From the NCBI RefSeq assembly GCF_052857255.1, contig NC_135505.1, forward strand, positions 48,793,507-48,857,506: a DNA stretch of 64,000 bases. Direction: 5' to 3'. Below the pieces are notes generated by a model, which saw only the letters and a program-made list of their open reading frames with translations, searched no databases and had not been told where the DNA came from. Made by a program: the position numbers and the translations under genes. The stretch's first letter is position 1. Each line of letters begins with the position of its first letter. Positions 1-12,187 of this stretch are shown here, in pieces. Origin of the DNA: Amblyomma americanum. Its lineage: Eukaryota > Arthropoda > Arachnida > Ixodida > Ixodidae.

Positions 1-270
1 GTCATTCCGGCACTCCGTTGTTCCGTCCTGTGTGCTAATCTTTTTTACCTGCGACTTTACATTGTGTATCATAAATATGTGAGAGGGCATAGAAGCCGTC
101 TTCGCCAGATGGTTTCTTAAAATGAATTATTCATTGGGCTTTCACATATTTCCATCTTGCAAAGCCAGTGCAGAATTGTCAATTCTTTTATGCCTCGTGC
201 ATTGTTCTCTAGCAGTTGTGGCACCATTTACTCTCTCTTATATTCAACAGCTGTGCCTTGTTGCCAAAGT
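1..270. other. unassigned DNA
   Basis: I see no convincing coding sequence, RNA gene or repeat in this stretch. It borders the C-terminal end of the DUF4218 relic that begins at 271. Confidence 0.4.
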
Positions 271-1585
271 TCATGCTCTGCATAAAACTCCCCGATTGAG
301 CCTCTCAGGCTTTCCCAGTGGTAGAAGAGCAGAAGCACTGAATTCATTTCTTTTTTCGGATAGCATCTCTAGTGCTTGATCACTTGCTAATGCTTTTAAT
401 GCAAAAAGGTTGCTTTGTAGAAGAAGCTTTGGGACAATCTGCAGGGCAACTCCATTAGCTGATGTGACCAGCCTAATGGCGCGTTCACACTTGGACATTT
501 GGCGGCGAGAGCAAGCGAAATCCGCTGCCGCCGAAAAGCTGCATCGTTCACACTTCCCGGCCACCGCATCGCCGCTCATCGTCTGTGTGCCGTCTGCTTA
601 CGGCGTACACAGATGTGGCAAGAGGTTAATAGATGCTGTCTACATACCAAAACCGTATGCACGCTTGCGTACGCTAAATGCAGCTATTTTGTCGGATGTT
701 ACGCCATTTATAACATTCTCACCTTTTAAACGCCTAGTGGCGCCATCTGGTGGTTAGGAGAGGAACCATTGTTGTCAACAAACAGACGCCCTTTTTAAGC
801 CTAAAAGGCGAAGAATCGTCACCCGAAATAAAAATTAAAGCAAATTTATCGCTCAAATGTTTTCTTATGGGCGAGATAAGACAAAGCGAAAGACCGCTGG
901 CTCTTTTATGGCCAGTGAACGCGTTGAAAAATGCAGTAACAGCGACGAATCCAGTCCGAAGCAAGGCGTCCTGCATCGAAGGGCGCCGCCATGTTTGTCG
1001 CCGCGGGTACTCGCCTTCCTATTGGCTGACGAGATTCGGCGGATTTTTTTCCGCCGGCAGAATTCGGTCCTGGACCGATCGGCCTTTCCGCTGGGTATTC
1101 CGGCGGAATCTCTGCCACGGCAGCGGATTCCGCTCACACTCGCCGCCGAATGCTCAAGTGTGAACGCGCCATAAGAAGTCGCCCCCAGTTTGTTTCAAAT
1201 GTGAAACAAGAATGTGCCTGCAGCAGGCCAAAAAAGGATAACTGATTTTTGAATGTGCAAAATTTGGTGCACATTGTATGTCATGTTGCGTTCCCCATAC
1301 AGAAACTGTACACCCACAACAAATTGTATTAAGTCTCATGCTTCTATCAACATCTTCATCTGATACGGAGTCTTTTAGGAGGAGGTATACTCCAGAAAAA
1401 GGTAGAGAACAATGTTCCAAATTGGTAGAGTTCAAGACACCAGTAAGATATGGGGTGCTGTAATACAGCAGCCAGTTTTGCCACTCTGACGCTTTCAGAA
1501 ATTTTCTCAACAACACTGATCTTGGCTGGCACGTTATACACCCTGGCATCCTGATTGAGTGCAGTTTATCATCAGTGAGTGCCAC
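271..1585 (-). pseudogene. DUF4218-type CACTA transposase relic, split by a MITE
   Basis: Reading from 1585 leftwards, fragments in several frames match the C-terminal DUF4218 region found in CACTA/EnSpm-like transposases. They include a WLLYYSTPYLTGVL segment, an LEHCSLPFSGVYLLLKDSV segment, a TYNVHQILH segment, AHSCFTFE just right of the MITE, and LVTSANGVALQIV just left of it. If 477..1171 and one copy of TAA are ignored, the frame runs straight across the insertion (WGRLL then RLVTSANG), which ties both halves to one old gene. There are frameshifts near 1250-1290 and the N-terminal catalytic part is absent, so the gene is dead. The family rests on motif memory; a tick-specific multicopy protein carrying the same domain is the alternative. 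Confidence 0.6.
477..1171. mobile_element. Harbinger-type MITE, 695 bp, TAA target duplication
   Basis: The two ends are inverted repeats: TGGCGCGTTCACACTTG at the left and its complement at the right, continuing about 35 bp into the GGCGGCGAG motif. TAA occurs immediately outside both ends (474-476 and 1172-1174). A 3-bp TWA duplication is the hallmark of PIF/Harbinger elements. No transposase is encoded, so it would need one in trans; several Harbinger transposases lie elsewhere in the window. It interrupts the DUF4218 relic. A related end lies at 13076. Confidence 0.8.
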
Positions 1586-4500
1586 TGGAGATGGCCAGCC
1601 ACAATATAAATCAGCTTTTGTTTCAGAAAATTAACATTCTGTCATGTGGTATGCAACGCCCAGAAGCACGTAATGCATGTAGTCGGCACCATGCCCGGGT
1701 GGGGCTAAAGCCAGGAAGGTTTATACAAGGCGGCGTGGGGCCCTTATCTCTCTGTTCTATAGTTTTACGGTGACAGGCAGCCTGCATATCAGAGATAGTT
1801 TCCTCATTTTGATCAGGAAACAGCTCGCTCAACGTGCACTTCACAGAACACGTAAAACAGGTAACCAACAGGTGCGGGAAACACATACTTGCATACACCA
1901 GCTTCAGTCATAAAGACAAAAAAATATTGTTTACTGACTACAAACACTGCAACTGTAAATTCAGTGTTACATAATTCCCGCAAAATTTTACGTGTCATTG
2001 AAAAAAACTTATTCAACACGATGCGTTATATTTCAATACTGGTGCATTCTTTTCTAAACATCACATGTCCTCTTGCTTATGTTAAACATGCAACTCTATT
2101 TGAATTCATTTTCTCACTTGGACAAATATATACCACTCAGGCGTAGCTGCTTGAACATCTAAGCCCTAACAAGGTGACTGCTATCCAGTTAGTGGTTGCT
2201 TGTAGCGTATTTTCTTTTAGACTCTAAGCAAAAGGCTACTCAGGCTCTACTTGAGGTATTAAATTTCCCTTCATAGATACCACGTGCTTGCTTTAGTGTT
2301 GTTTCAAGCATAAAACAGCTTACCAAAAATAGAATTAATGACAGCAAGGACCATGGCCAAAATACCTAGTTGTGCCTAGCTCAAATTGAGACTTTTTGTC
2401 AGTTCCCTTTAGTGCATAATTATAAAGCTAAGCTGAAGGAATGGCTGAGTGAAGCAATGCTGGTACTGTAAATTCCCAGAATTCTTGCTCACGAATGCTA
2501 AACAAACCTTGTTCCTTGCAAGCACGCTGCAGTGCCTGTTGTGTACTAACTCGGGTATATGGCCCACGCTATATACACTAAGCTTTGCAACCTTTCTTTG
2601 CCTTTTTTTGGCCTTCTTGGCCTGTTAGGCCAAAGAAAGGCAAAAGCTTGCTGTTCACTGTGGGGTTTTATCGAGGGATAAGCATATCTTCTCTGCAAAA
2701 ACCGTGGCTGACACAAAACAGTCGGCCCCACCCATGATTGTACGCGCTACCGAGCGCCAACTCACTAGCGAGGTTACGAGCTAATGTTCGCCCACGCTAT
2801 GGCAGTGGAGAAGCTCCAAGGCCGGATGGGACGAGTTCAAGTGAAAAATGTTCCCCCACGAGGCCTTGCCGTGCTGGCGTAGAGCGGAGTGCATCGCCAG
2901 AACATCAGTGCGCGTCGAATTCCTGAGCAGAAGAGAAAGAGCTGTCTCCCGCACACACTTGCAACAATCACTCCGTCCGTTGCACTCGTGTCACTATGAC
3001 ATAAGCGCCATCCTCTGTTAGTTAGGGTAACTACAAAGGAAAAGGAGACCGCGGAGAAGAAAACCCAAAGATGATGAAGCGGGGCGACTCCCTACATCGC
3101 ATTGCCAAGTTGCACAAGCTATGCTAGTTCAGTTTCCACTGTGGTCGTGCTGTGAAGCAGGTAGAGAGCTGCTGCAGCTCCACCACAGGTGTGAACGTTG
3201 AAAACATACTTTCAAGTGCCTCACCTTTGATGGACTAAAGTTGGTGACCTAGCTCACGTCAACTCTGGTGAAAATGAGGACCACACTGCAGACAAAAGAA
3301 TTTGCTTCGTCGGCAAGCCTGTAAAGCATGCTATAAAACATATCTGTTGCGCCAGTAGCAGTAGCAGCCATGATGAAAAGTCGTCAAGGCAACAGTTGGT
3401 ATCCAGTCTCGAACGGACCAACCGCACAGTGCACCTCAGTAACGGAAGAGGTTTGTAATTTCTTTCAGCGGGTGATAGGACACCAGTAGTTTCTGGGAAG
3501 TTGCAATAGGCATGAAATCAATCAGAAAGGGAAATGAGACTGAAGGCTGAATTAACCACAAAATGAAAGAAGCGTTAGGCAAGTTCATCCCACACGCCGG
3601 TTTAACTGCTTCTTGCTCATATGCTGCATTATGCTGCAATACATCTACCACTATTTTCTTAAAGTGGCAACAGAAAGTTATGTGGTGTGATGTGATGCAC
3701 ATGACCAAAACGTATGATAAGTAAGGTGGCGTATGTTTTGAATTTATTATCTGTTCAGGGATAGTAGGAAGGCTCCTTTTGTTCAGCCATGAAGCAGAGC
3801 TGTGCCTGTGGTGCAATATTGTTCGTTGCTGTGTAAGCGTGCTTTTCAGTACTCCTTCTGACTAGTAGTGGAGGTGTCTGGTGGAGGCACTTCTTTTTGG
3901 TGTTTTTGAAAGTTAGGGGAACATCTCGAGTCCAGCAAGTGACTGCTTTCTTGTAAGCGCTTTTGGAAACACGGGCAAAGGAGAACAAAACCATCGTCAG
4001 TGCCCTGCAGGAGTCCAAGAGTGCTGAAATGGGGCCATATAAAACCAATATAGGTTGGGCTTGCCCAGGGCCTCATTTTCCATTCATGGGCTTGTAGAAC
4101 AGTCTCTTGAGTACCGGCAGCACACTATACTTAATCTCACAAGCTGTTTGCAGTGCTCTGAAGGCTGCGGTGATCTGAGTCAATCTGAATGCCGTGCGCT
4201 ACAAAATATGTTGCTCCGCCCCCTTACCCCGCGACTGGTGGTTCCATGTCTGGGAAGAAAAGAGCACCAGTTTCCAACTGCCGATGCACGCACGAGACTC
4301 AGCCAACTTGGCGGGCACCATGTTTAGGAATGGCGACGCACCACTTATCAGCAGGGCATTGTTGTGATTATGTGGACTTTCTCTGCTAATTTAACCAGTG
4401 AATTAAATGCTCGCTGTACTTGCGAAACACCATCCGAAACTATCTCTTCAGTGACTGCAGTAATTGCTTGAAAAATGGTCACAACACTACACAAATATCT

Positions 4501-4751
4501 AAGGGACTACTTGTCTTCCTTGGCCCTAATTGGACGAGAGAGCTCTGCCTTTCACAGTGCTGCAAACATCTTGTGAGATGAAGTATAGCTGACCAACTCC
4601 ACCCATCTGAATGGAATGCAAAGTATTTCGAAGTTTTTACCCATAAGGGCATTGTTTGTGCATTGTGTAAAAGCATCACGCACACCACCTTGCCACAATT
4701 AAGAGGGCTAGGTACAGTTCTCAATTCTACCTCATTTTGGATGGCATGCCA
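1586..4751. other. 3.2 kb with no assignable gene
   Basis: Open frames here (for example minus strand 3436-3816 and 3755-4048) show no motif I recognise and no consistent splice sites. A short inverted repeat lies at 2596-2646. The stretch 2740-3060 is somewhat richer in CpG than its surroundings, but I cannot name a promoter or exon. Confidence 0.3.
2596..2646. repeat. short imperfect inverted repeat
   Basis: The arm at 2596-2613 (CTTTGCC, a T-run, then GGCC) pairs with 2628-2646 (GGCCAAAGAAAGGCAAAAG), leaving a short loop that holds another TTGGCC. It could form a hairpin; no function is implied. Confidence 0.5.
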
Positions 4752-4753
4752 TA

Positions 4754-6038
4754 CGAGGGGCGTTCAATAAAGATTTCTTCTGACCCACTTCCTGTGGATG
4801 GAGAGCAACGAAACTGCAGATTTATTAGCCCTCCTCTATATAGGTGCCACCCGGAGACATACACTTCTCCCATCTTTTTATGCAGCTGTAAACACCTCGC
4901 TTGTAGAAGTTGACAGGTTGCTCCAAAAGCCATGTTGTGACTTCAGAAATCAGTCTCAACATCTGGAAAATGCTTGCCCTTCAAATATGACTTCATTGTT
5001 GGAAAGAGGTGGAAGTCCGATGGTGCGAGGTCGTGTGAATAAGGGGGATGCGGTAGAATTTCAAAGCCAAAGCAGCGTGCTTCCATCTGGGCAACATGTG
5101 AGTGGTGAAATGAAGCATAGTCTTGCAGAAGGCGGACACCTTTGGTGGGCATGCCACGTCTCTTGCTTTTGATGGCCTCCCACAATTTCTGCAGCAGTGA
5201 AACATAGTATGCCCCAGTAATCGTGGCACCCTTTGCTAGGAAATCCATCAAGACTACTCCGTGCTGGTCCCAAAAGACTATGAGCTTGATCTTGCCCGAC
5301 GAGTGCTGGGCGCGTGCTTTCTTTGGATGCGGTGAGTCCAAGTGCTTCCATTGCATCGACTGGACTTTAGTCTTTGGATCATAGTGATGGACCCTGCTTT
5401 CATCCTGTGTAATCAGTGCGTTGAAAAAGTCCTGGTTTCAATAGCACATGGTCAAAAGAGCCTGGGAGCATGCGACTCGTTCCTGCTTTTGGAAAGGTGT
5501 GAGCAGCCGAGAAACCCAGCGAGCAGGTACCTTACGCATATGAAGATGGTCCTGAATGATTTTCTTCATGTACTCCACACTAATCTTGACATTTTGGGCT
5601 AGGTCTAGAATGGTTACGCGGTGATTTTCCAAAATGGCGGTCTCCACTTGCTGGATGGTTTGTTCACTGATAGCGGAGTGGGGTCGCCCTGCAATCGGAG
5701 CCGTTTCCACCGAAGTCCGACCACATTTGAATTGACTATGCCAGTTCTTCACTACATCATATGATGGGGAATCTTCCTCATAAACCTCTTTTATCTCATC
5801 GAACGTCTCCCTTGGAGTGCGGCCTTTCAAGTACAGGAACTTGATGACTGCTCTGTATTCCACGGCATCCATTGCCACACCTCACACCACTCCAGCACCT
5901 GTAAAAGAAAGACCGTTATTAGTTCAGAGTTGCACATTGGCACGTGACCTATAGTGGCTTAAGTCATTGCACATGCGCAGTTTCAGCATCCTGCAATAAA
6001 TAGAAGCGAGTCAGGGGAAATCTATTGAACGCCCCGCG
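4754..6038 (-). mobile_element. mariner element with both terminal inverted repeats
   Basis: The left end (CGAGGGGCGTTCAATA, then GATTTC, CTGACCCACTTC) and the right end read in reverse (CGCGGGGCGTTCAATA, then GATTTC, CTGACTCGCTTC) form inverted repeats of about 37 bp. Both are flanked by TA (4752-4753 and 6039-6040), the mariner target duplication. The length of 1285 bp is usual for a full mariner. The transposase gene lies inside on the minus strand. It sits immediately left of the Tigger relic and may have inserted into its 3' side. Confidence 0.9.
4943..5878 (-). pseudogene. mariner transposase interrupted by stop codons
   Basis: The start at 5878 (MDAVEYRAVIKFL) leads into the paired helix-turn-helix DNA-binding region, including the GRP linker (AGRPHSA). 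The frame then meets one TGA at 5438-5440 and continues in the same frame through the catalytic core. The first aspartate is in TQDESRVHHYDP, the second in LLQDYASFHH, and the third in the YSHDLAPSDFHLF signature, so the DDD triad is present. A further stop at 4943-4945 precedes the last 40-odd residues, which continue in frame to about 4806. Two stops therefore make this copy inactive, but decay is mild. The transposase would cut and paste the enclosing element at TA sites. Confidence 0.9.
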
Positions 6039-6099
6039 TATCATGCAAAATGGCTGCAACTTTCGAAGCACAGCACGAACTCTGCCATGAACTTCCTTG

Positions 6100-7180
6100 G
6101 CAGCGGTACATGTGATGCTGATGTTAGTGGGGGACTTTTGTTTCAGCTTGGGGCCCTTTAAACATGGTACACTTCAGTGATAGCAGTTCTGGAGCGTGGG
6201 CAGCGCCACTGCCTCCCAGGTATTCACAAACATGTTGATTGCTGACTGAAGATGAACAGCTGCCAGTGTCTATGCAGAGAACCATGTGGCTCGACAAGCC
6301 TGCTCATTGCACCTTCAAGTTTTTTATCATTCTCTAGTCTATGAGCTGTGAAGGATGCTTGTAGTGTTTGGTGGCAGGAATTCCAGCTGGATGGACTTGG
6401 TAGTCATTGATGTGGCCATGTGCACCGCACTTGACCCAAAAGAACAATGCGTTTCAGTTTTCAGCTTTGAATTTTCTGTCCAGTTCACAAGAATAGTTTG
6501 CGAAAAGCTTCTGTGCAATCCATGCTTTCTAGTTGCCTTTGTACCACACATGCAGTGATTTGACCCCTTAAAGCACCTAGGGCTTTTCAACTTCCTTTGC
6601 TGAAGAATCAGAATCTTCACGTTTCCTGACATATCACTGCCAACCATGACTTTGTGACACGGTCTTGCTAAGTTTTTTTCTGTTTTGGCAGGGGTCGCCA
6701 GACACAAAAAGTGTCTTCTTTGGCAGCATCTTAGAAAGAGCCCAGCTTCATCACAATTGAAGATACCATCCGGCAAAGACCGGTGCATTAGCGACTCCAG
6801 TCTGTCCGAGCAGTAATTTGCAACATTAGCCTGGTCCACAGCACCACTTTCCTGACATCATCTTGAAAGCGAGGTCATATCTCTTCTCAAAACTCTTGGC
6901 CCACTCATCAATAAACTTGAACTCCTCGACATTCATTTAGAATGCAAGGGTCTTCGCCTAGTTTTCAAAAATCACCCAACACTGGGATCTGCTTAAGATG
7001 TATTCACACATGGACAAGGTGTCACTCGAAGTCCGAATTCTGCTCCGTGAGGCCTGTGCTTGGCCTAAAATGTTTGTGAACTTAGCATGGCGAAAGACCA
7101 TGTGCATTCCTAATCTGGTTATCACCACCTGCAGAGGCAAAGGCTGGTTACGGGGGGTGATAATCAGATCAGACAATCGC
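6100..7180 (-). pseudogene. Tigger/pogo (CENP-B-like DDE) transposase relic
   Basis: The longest open part (6839-6339) carries the pogo/Tigger core: GIFNCDEAGLF with the first catalytic Asp, VMVGSDMSGNVK, KSPRCFKG and the FLPPNTTSIL motif. The second Asp motif (usually DN.PAHP) is not readable. Upstream, in another frame, NVEEFKFIDEWAKSFEKRYDL matches the CENP-B-type DNA-binding region. Downstream, across stops, a segment with SAINMFVNTWEAVALPTLQNC near 6170-6250 matches the conserved C-terminal helix. Several frameshifts and stops show it is a fossil. No terminal repeats were recognised. Confidence 0.75.
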
Positions 7181-7199
7181 GCTGCTTTTCTCTGTATGC

Positions 7200-8639
7200 G
7201 GGCCAGGCACAGACCTTGGGGAGCTTAAGTGGGACAAGGAGATCAGCGATGTGGACAAGAGGAAAATCTACATGTATATGTATAGATTTAGAACAAAGTG
7301 TAGCGGCATAAAGGTATTTCAGTAGCACTGGCTCATGGCGTTATTAGTGCGACTTTGCTTGCAAATACCAAAATGCTTTTTCAAACAGTCAATATGAGTT
7401 TGCTGCTCGTTGCTTGAAGCCATAGCATATGCAAACAAAAATTGCACCATGTAAAACGTGCCGATCTAATTTTTTTTCGGTAAGCCATCGAACAACTTTC
7501 ATCTGCTCTCTCGTACAAGTACTCATTTCGATCTGGAATATAGGAGCAGTCACTGCTACAAGTAATAGTCATTGTTTCAGCAATGTCGTCGACAGTTATG
7601 TTCATCATCATGTGCTCCCAACTTGGCGGTACACTTGGCATCATGAACTGGCCAGCACTTGCACTGAAGTGAGTGCAGTACAGTCATGAACTCTTCGAGA
7701 ACTAGGCCTGCACTTTTACAAAATGAACAGGAAAATGCAGAAGACGTATGCTACACTTTCAAAACATAAATGACAGTGTTGCACTCTTTAAACTCATGCA
7801 GCTAGTGCAGTCAAATTGAAGACACCTTACCTTCGGTAGTTGGGCGGAGCTGTATTGTTCATGCTTTTGCCCAATTTCATCCACTCACAGTACAGTCGCG
7901 GACAGAATAAAATGGACCACGGCCCCAGTTAAAAAGCGCAGATCAGCGCCATCTAGTGAAAAATTTGTCTAGTGTCGAGACCTTTTCATAAGCTTGCGCC
8001 CCCTATCTAACTCGCCTCTCCAGACTGCTCGCTTCTGCTTGGTACGATCTAATCGTAGCGAGTAGCGCGAGATGACACCTCTGTAGGCGCCGTGGATGAT
8101 GCGCTGTCGGGATGGCTTGCAATTTTTCTTCTGTGTCCAGCTCTTGCAGCACCTGAATACGCCTGTGCCTGTGCTGTCGCCGGCCGCATTCATTTCTACT
8201 GCATGAAGACAATCCCACATAGACGGCAGCCAAATGGTGTGGCATGTCCACTGCTTGGTTTGGAATTCTCGGTTAGCGACGGGTTGCAAGAATGACGGTG
8301 TGATTCACTGCTGATGCTAGCCGCACGGGGTCTAACGCTACAAGGTTTTTAAGCTGTAGATGTAGTTCCTTGCATCTGCGTTCTCTGAAGAAAAATCTCA
8401 TAGTCCACTCTGTGCTCTTTTCCTCCCTGGAACGTGGAGTGCTGAATGCCGTGCAAACCCTCTTGAAGGTCTACTGCTGACAGCTAAAAATTATCAGGTT
8501 TTTCTAAGAATAACTGCCTTGCCTTGAAGGTTTTTGGTGGGTTACCAGTGCAACATGCAATCATAGCTGGAGCCATTGCAAGAGCTCTTAAACCTTATTT
8601 CTCTTCATTTACAAGAGAATATCAGGGCTCAGATATCGG
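7200..8639. other. 1.4 kb without an assigned gene
   Basis: A minus-strand frame at 7644-7381 is open but has no motif I know. At about 7889 the sequence TA-CAGTCGCGGACAG resembles the start of a Tc1-like inverted repeat, but I found no partner end. Confidence 0.3.
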
Positions 8640-8843
8640 GGCACACCCAAGCAGCACGCCAATAACGGGCCACCGATGGCATATCATTGGCAAAAATTGG
8701 CGCGAATATCGGCCCTTCGTTGGCATTTAGGCAAATTGCAACTCTTTCCAAGCATGCCCCACATTCCCGCCAAGATTGGGCTGATGTTCAGCCAATCTGA
8801 ATGCCAAGAATGGCCCGAATGTCACTGCCAATATAGGGCCCAT

Positions 8844-8927
8844 TATGGCCGAATAGTGGCCCCAATATGGCCGAATAGTGGCTCCAATATGGCCGAATAG
8901 TGGCCCCAATATGGCCGAATAGTGGCC
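8844..8927 (+). repeat. 22-bp tandem repeat, about 3.8 copies
   Basis: The unit TATGGCCGAATAGTGGCCCC plus AA is repeated at 8844, 8866, 8888 and 8910. The second unit has one C-to-T change and the last is cut after 18 bases. The flanks from 8640 are also full of GGCC/TTGGC-type words, suggesting an older degenerated array of the same kind. The array lies outside any recognised gene. Confidence 0.85.
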
Positions 8928-10675
8928 TTTCGGATACCGGCATGTCTTGGCTACCTCTAGGCATTTCCAGTATTTTCCGAGACCAGTGCAGAATTATCGC
9001 ATGCATTTAGAGGTCCCGTCCGTGGTTTTCAATACCGTGGGACTTCTAGCTGTATATGCAATTGGTTCGAACTCCATTAAAATTACAAAACTGCGTGCAG
9101 TATTTTCATTGCATATGTATTTTGATTTGCAAACAATATTTCATGCACATTTTTTACTTAATGTCCAGCAGCTACCAAATGAAACAAGCAAACAGGAATT
9201 TCAGAAAAATATTGTTTTTTATTTTTCATGTGCCTGTGGGGCAACGATCCATGTGGCAAGGGTGCTGCGTGGGGTGGCTGGGCGTGAGGAGGAGGCTATG
9301 GGGGGGGCAGGGGAAGGGGCATAGCTTGGTTGGACCACTGAGGGGGACATGATGGCCATGCCTGGAGGGGTTGCAGAGCAGGAGGCTGAGGGCGCGCCTG
9401 GGCGGGGTATTGACCCAGCACAGGGGTTAACAGGTGGCGCTGAGCCCAAAGGAGTTTGTGGCTCCTCAGAAGGAGTGTGCGACTTAGGAGGCTCGAAAGC
9501 TTGGGCATAGCGCCTCATTCGGCCGCCCCCTCAGTCGCACGCACCGGGCAGCCACCTGCCAATAAAACCCTGTGCTGCCAGTATGTCCACACCCTGCCTC
9601 TCGCAGATGGCATCTGTGCAAGATGAGTGTGCATTAAGACCAAGAAATGCAACATTTAAAACGATGCACTTCCTGCAAGCATATGGAAATCCAAGTTCAT
9701 GATTTGACACAGAAAAACCACACGTTACTGACACACAAGGTACCCCACAAACAACACAAAGACTGTACAGTAGTGAAATGCAAAAAAAATTGAGCTATCA
9801 TGAAGACACTGCAGTCAACGTCAAAACGGCCATTGCAGGGAAGTTCATGACAACGGATTACAATACGACAAATGGAAATGACTGGTTTGATTGAGGGCAT
9901 CTGCTGTCTTTATGGAGTTTTATATGACTAAGACCCCCAAACTAATCACATAAACACAGCAACAGAATATTCATCAGCTGTTATAAAAAATTACAGTAAG
10001 ATACAGCAAGAAAATAGCTTGGAAAAACTTGTACATGTTTAAAAGCAGGAATCCCAATATTTCTAAATTAAAAGCTACAGCAATTCAAAATCAGATATAC
10101 CTGTTGCCACCCTGCACAGCTTTGTGCCAACGAATGGCCGTTTTCCTTTTCTCCCCCGCAGGCTGAATAGTCTCTACACAGCCACCCCAATCACAGCACT
10201 CATCACATTCGCCGCCACCTCCTTCAGATTGTTCCCGCCTAGGCGGAGAAGCTGCTTCCTCTGAAAGGAAAAATTTGCAGTTGCCCAATGGTTATTTCAC
10301 ATAAAAAATCATTCTATGACCACTTAACTTGTAGAATGCAATAGCAAAGACAACGGTGTGACTTCCAAAGTAATCGTAGTATACGTGCTACAACACAGCA
10401 GCAATTATACTGGTTTTTTTACACCTCATGTGAAAAACACTTCTTACATTTTGACCACCGTAACAGCATCAAGAAGTTCAATATTAAATTGTTTAGCACT
10501 CGTAAGGGAATACTCCACGGTGATTCATGTCTTATGCATCACTACAGGGAAAATATGCAACTAAAATTAGCATCTATAGTTCTTGAAACTGTCCTGGTTG
10601 GAGTGGAGTACTGCACTTCAATTAATGAAAGGAATAAAAAGCAATAGCCAGGCAAAAGGCTGATCAAAGCTGTCT

Positions 10676-10884
10676 CCTTAATAATAATAATAATAATTTG
10701 GTTTTGGGGGAAATGAAATGGCACAGTATCTTTCTCATACATCTTTGGACACCTGAACGGCACTGTAAGGGAAGGGATAAAGGAGGTAGTGAAAGAAGAA
10801 AGGAATAAAGAAGTGCCGTAGTGGAGGGCTCCGGAATAATTTCGACCACCTGGGGATCTTTGATGTGCACTGACATCGCACAGC
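10676..10884 (-). repeat. tRNA-type SINE, 5'-truncated copy
   Basis: This shares nearly its whole length with the 3' two-thirds of the SINE at 42885-43203. Shared features are the (AAT)n run at the left, the GGTTTTGGGGGAAATGAAATGG block, a 30-bp purine-rich stretch, CCGTAGTGGAGGGCTCCGG, and the GTGCACTGACATCGCACAG block where homology stops. The tRNA-like head is missing, so it is truncated at its 5' end as expected for a retroposed copy. It sits in the intron between exons 12188 and 10260 of the DUF4806 gene. Confidence 0.85.
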
Positions 10885-12187
10885 ACACGTGGAAAACAAC
10901 GAATAATGTAAAAAAATTAGCTCCGAAACAGCACTCCCAGTCAATCATCTCAAACCAATAATTAAAATAATTTGTGTGCCACCTTAACTCAGCCAAGCTT
11001 TGTGAACAAAATATATACCAAAAATAGACTTAAATTACACTACACTAGCTTCATGAGGCTCAATACTTTAATGGAATGTGCCACAAATAGTAGTAGAGCA
11101 TAACATAGTCCTGTGATTAAATAAATCAAGACAGCCTTAAAATATCTCTTGAAAGCAGTTAGCAGCATAGATACAGTACTCTGTAATTCAAACTTCAAGG
11201 TAACAGATTTTCGTCTGAATCATCAGAGTTGCGCTCTCATATATCCAAGCAGGTAAACCTTGCCTTAGTACCCCATCAGTATCAGTGAAGAAGAACTTGC
11301 TCATGTGGCCAAGCATGTGCTATATGTAAATGACAGCATATAATTACTGATCAAAATGTTAATTACTCTTGTTAATTCTCACCCTGTTTCCTTTGCACCT
11401 TTTCCATCAGCTGAAATTGTGCTATATACCCCGAGATGCAGCTGTGCTGTCCGTGTTAATTCCTTTCCTTTGTATTATCTTGTGCGCTTTGTTGCAGAGG
11501 TCATGAACCCTAGTTGATACTTTTAAACGATTATGCCATGTGAACTACAAGCACTGAACTAGTAGGAAGCTAATGACAAGAGGCCTGACCTACCACTAGC
11601 TGCCGTGAAAGCGGCAATGGTGATTAATTGCATAGCGCCTGCAGTCAGCTTATCGCCAAGGATCTTGATAAGGAGCACACGACTGCGCTTGGGAGCTTAG
11701 AAAGTGCATTAAATAGGGTCTATTTTGAAGAAACACTCAATCCGATTTTAGAAGGAACAGAAACAATGCATTCATTTCGAATGTAAAAGAAGCAAAAACA
11801 ATTAAGGCACTTATTTCGAATCAAAAAGAAACAAATGTTAATTCCGTAAGGGAGTTTGGATTATTCACTGTAATACAGGAATTAGACTTACTATAAAGTA
11901 ATCTATGCAACTGTCATGTTCAGTATAAGTGGGCGCGACTGTTTCCGGAATTTTCAGTTGTAATAAAACAGACTATTAACAATTTCACAGTAACCCTACT
12001 ATGTGCGGACTTTTCAAAATTCATCCATTCCCACTATGTTAGCTGAAAACTTATACAAGAACAGCATGATTATGGCTTAGGCATGGCAAGCCATAATCTG
12101 GGGCTCAGATTTTTCAATAAATATCTCAACTACATTAAGCACTCAACAGACTACTGTAATAAAACATTGAATGAAAAACTAAATTAC
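10885..12187. other. intronic AT-rich DNA
   Basis: Between the SINE and the DUF4806 exon I see no coding motif, hairpin or repeat family. Base composition is AT-rich and stops occur in all frames, consistent with intron. Confidence 0.45.

Noticed and set aside
7381..7644. Open minus-strand frame right of the Tigger relic
   Set aside because: It would lie upstream of the transposase start and has no motif; could be chance.
7889..7920. Possible Tc1-like terminal repeat TA-CAGTCGCGGACAG
   Set aside because: No matching inverted end found downstream or upstream in the neighbourhood.
10542..10996. Overlapping open frames over the SINE (minus)
   Set aside because: They are translations of SINE sequence; the same frames appear over the 42885 copy.
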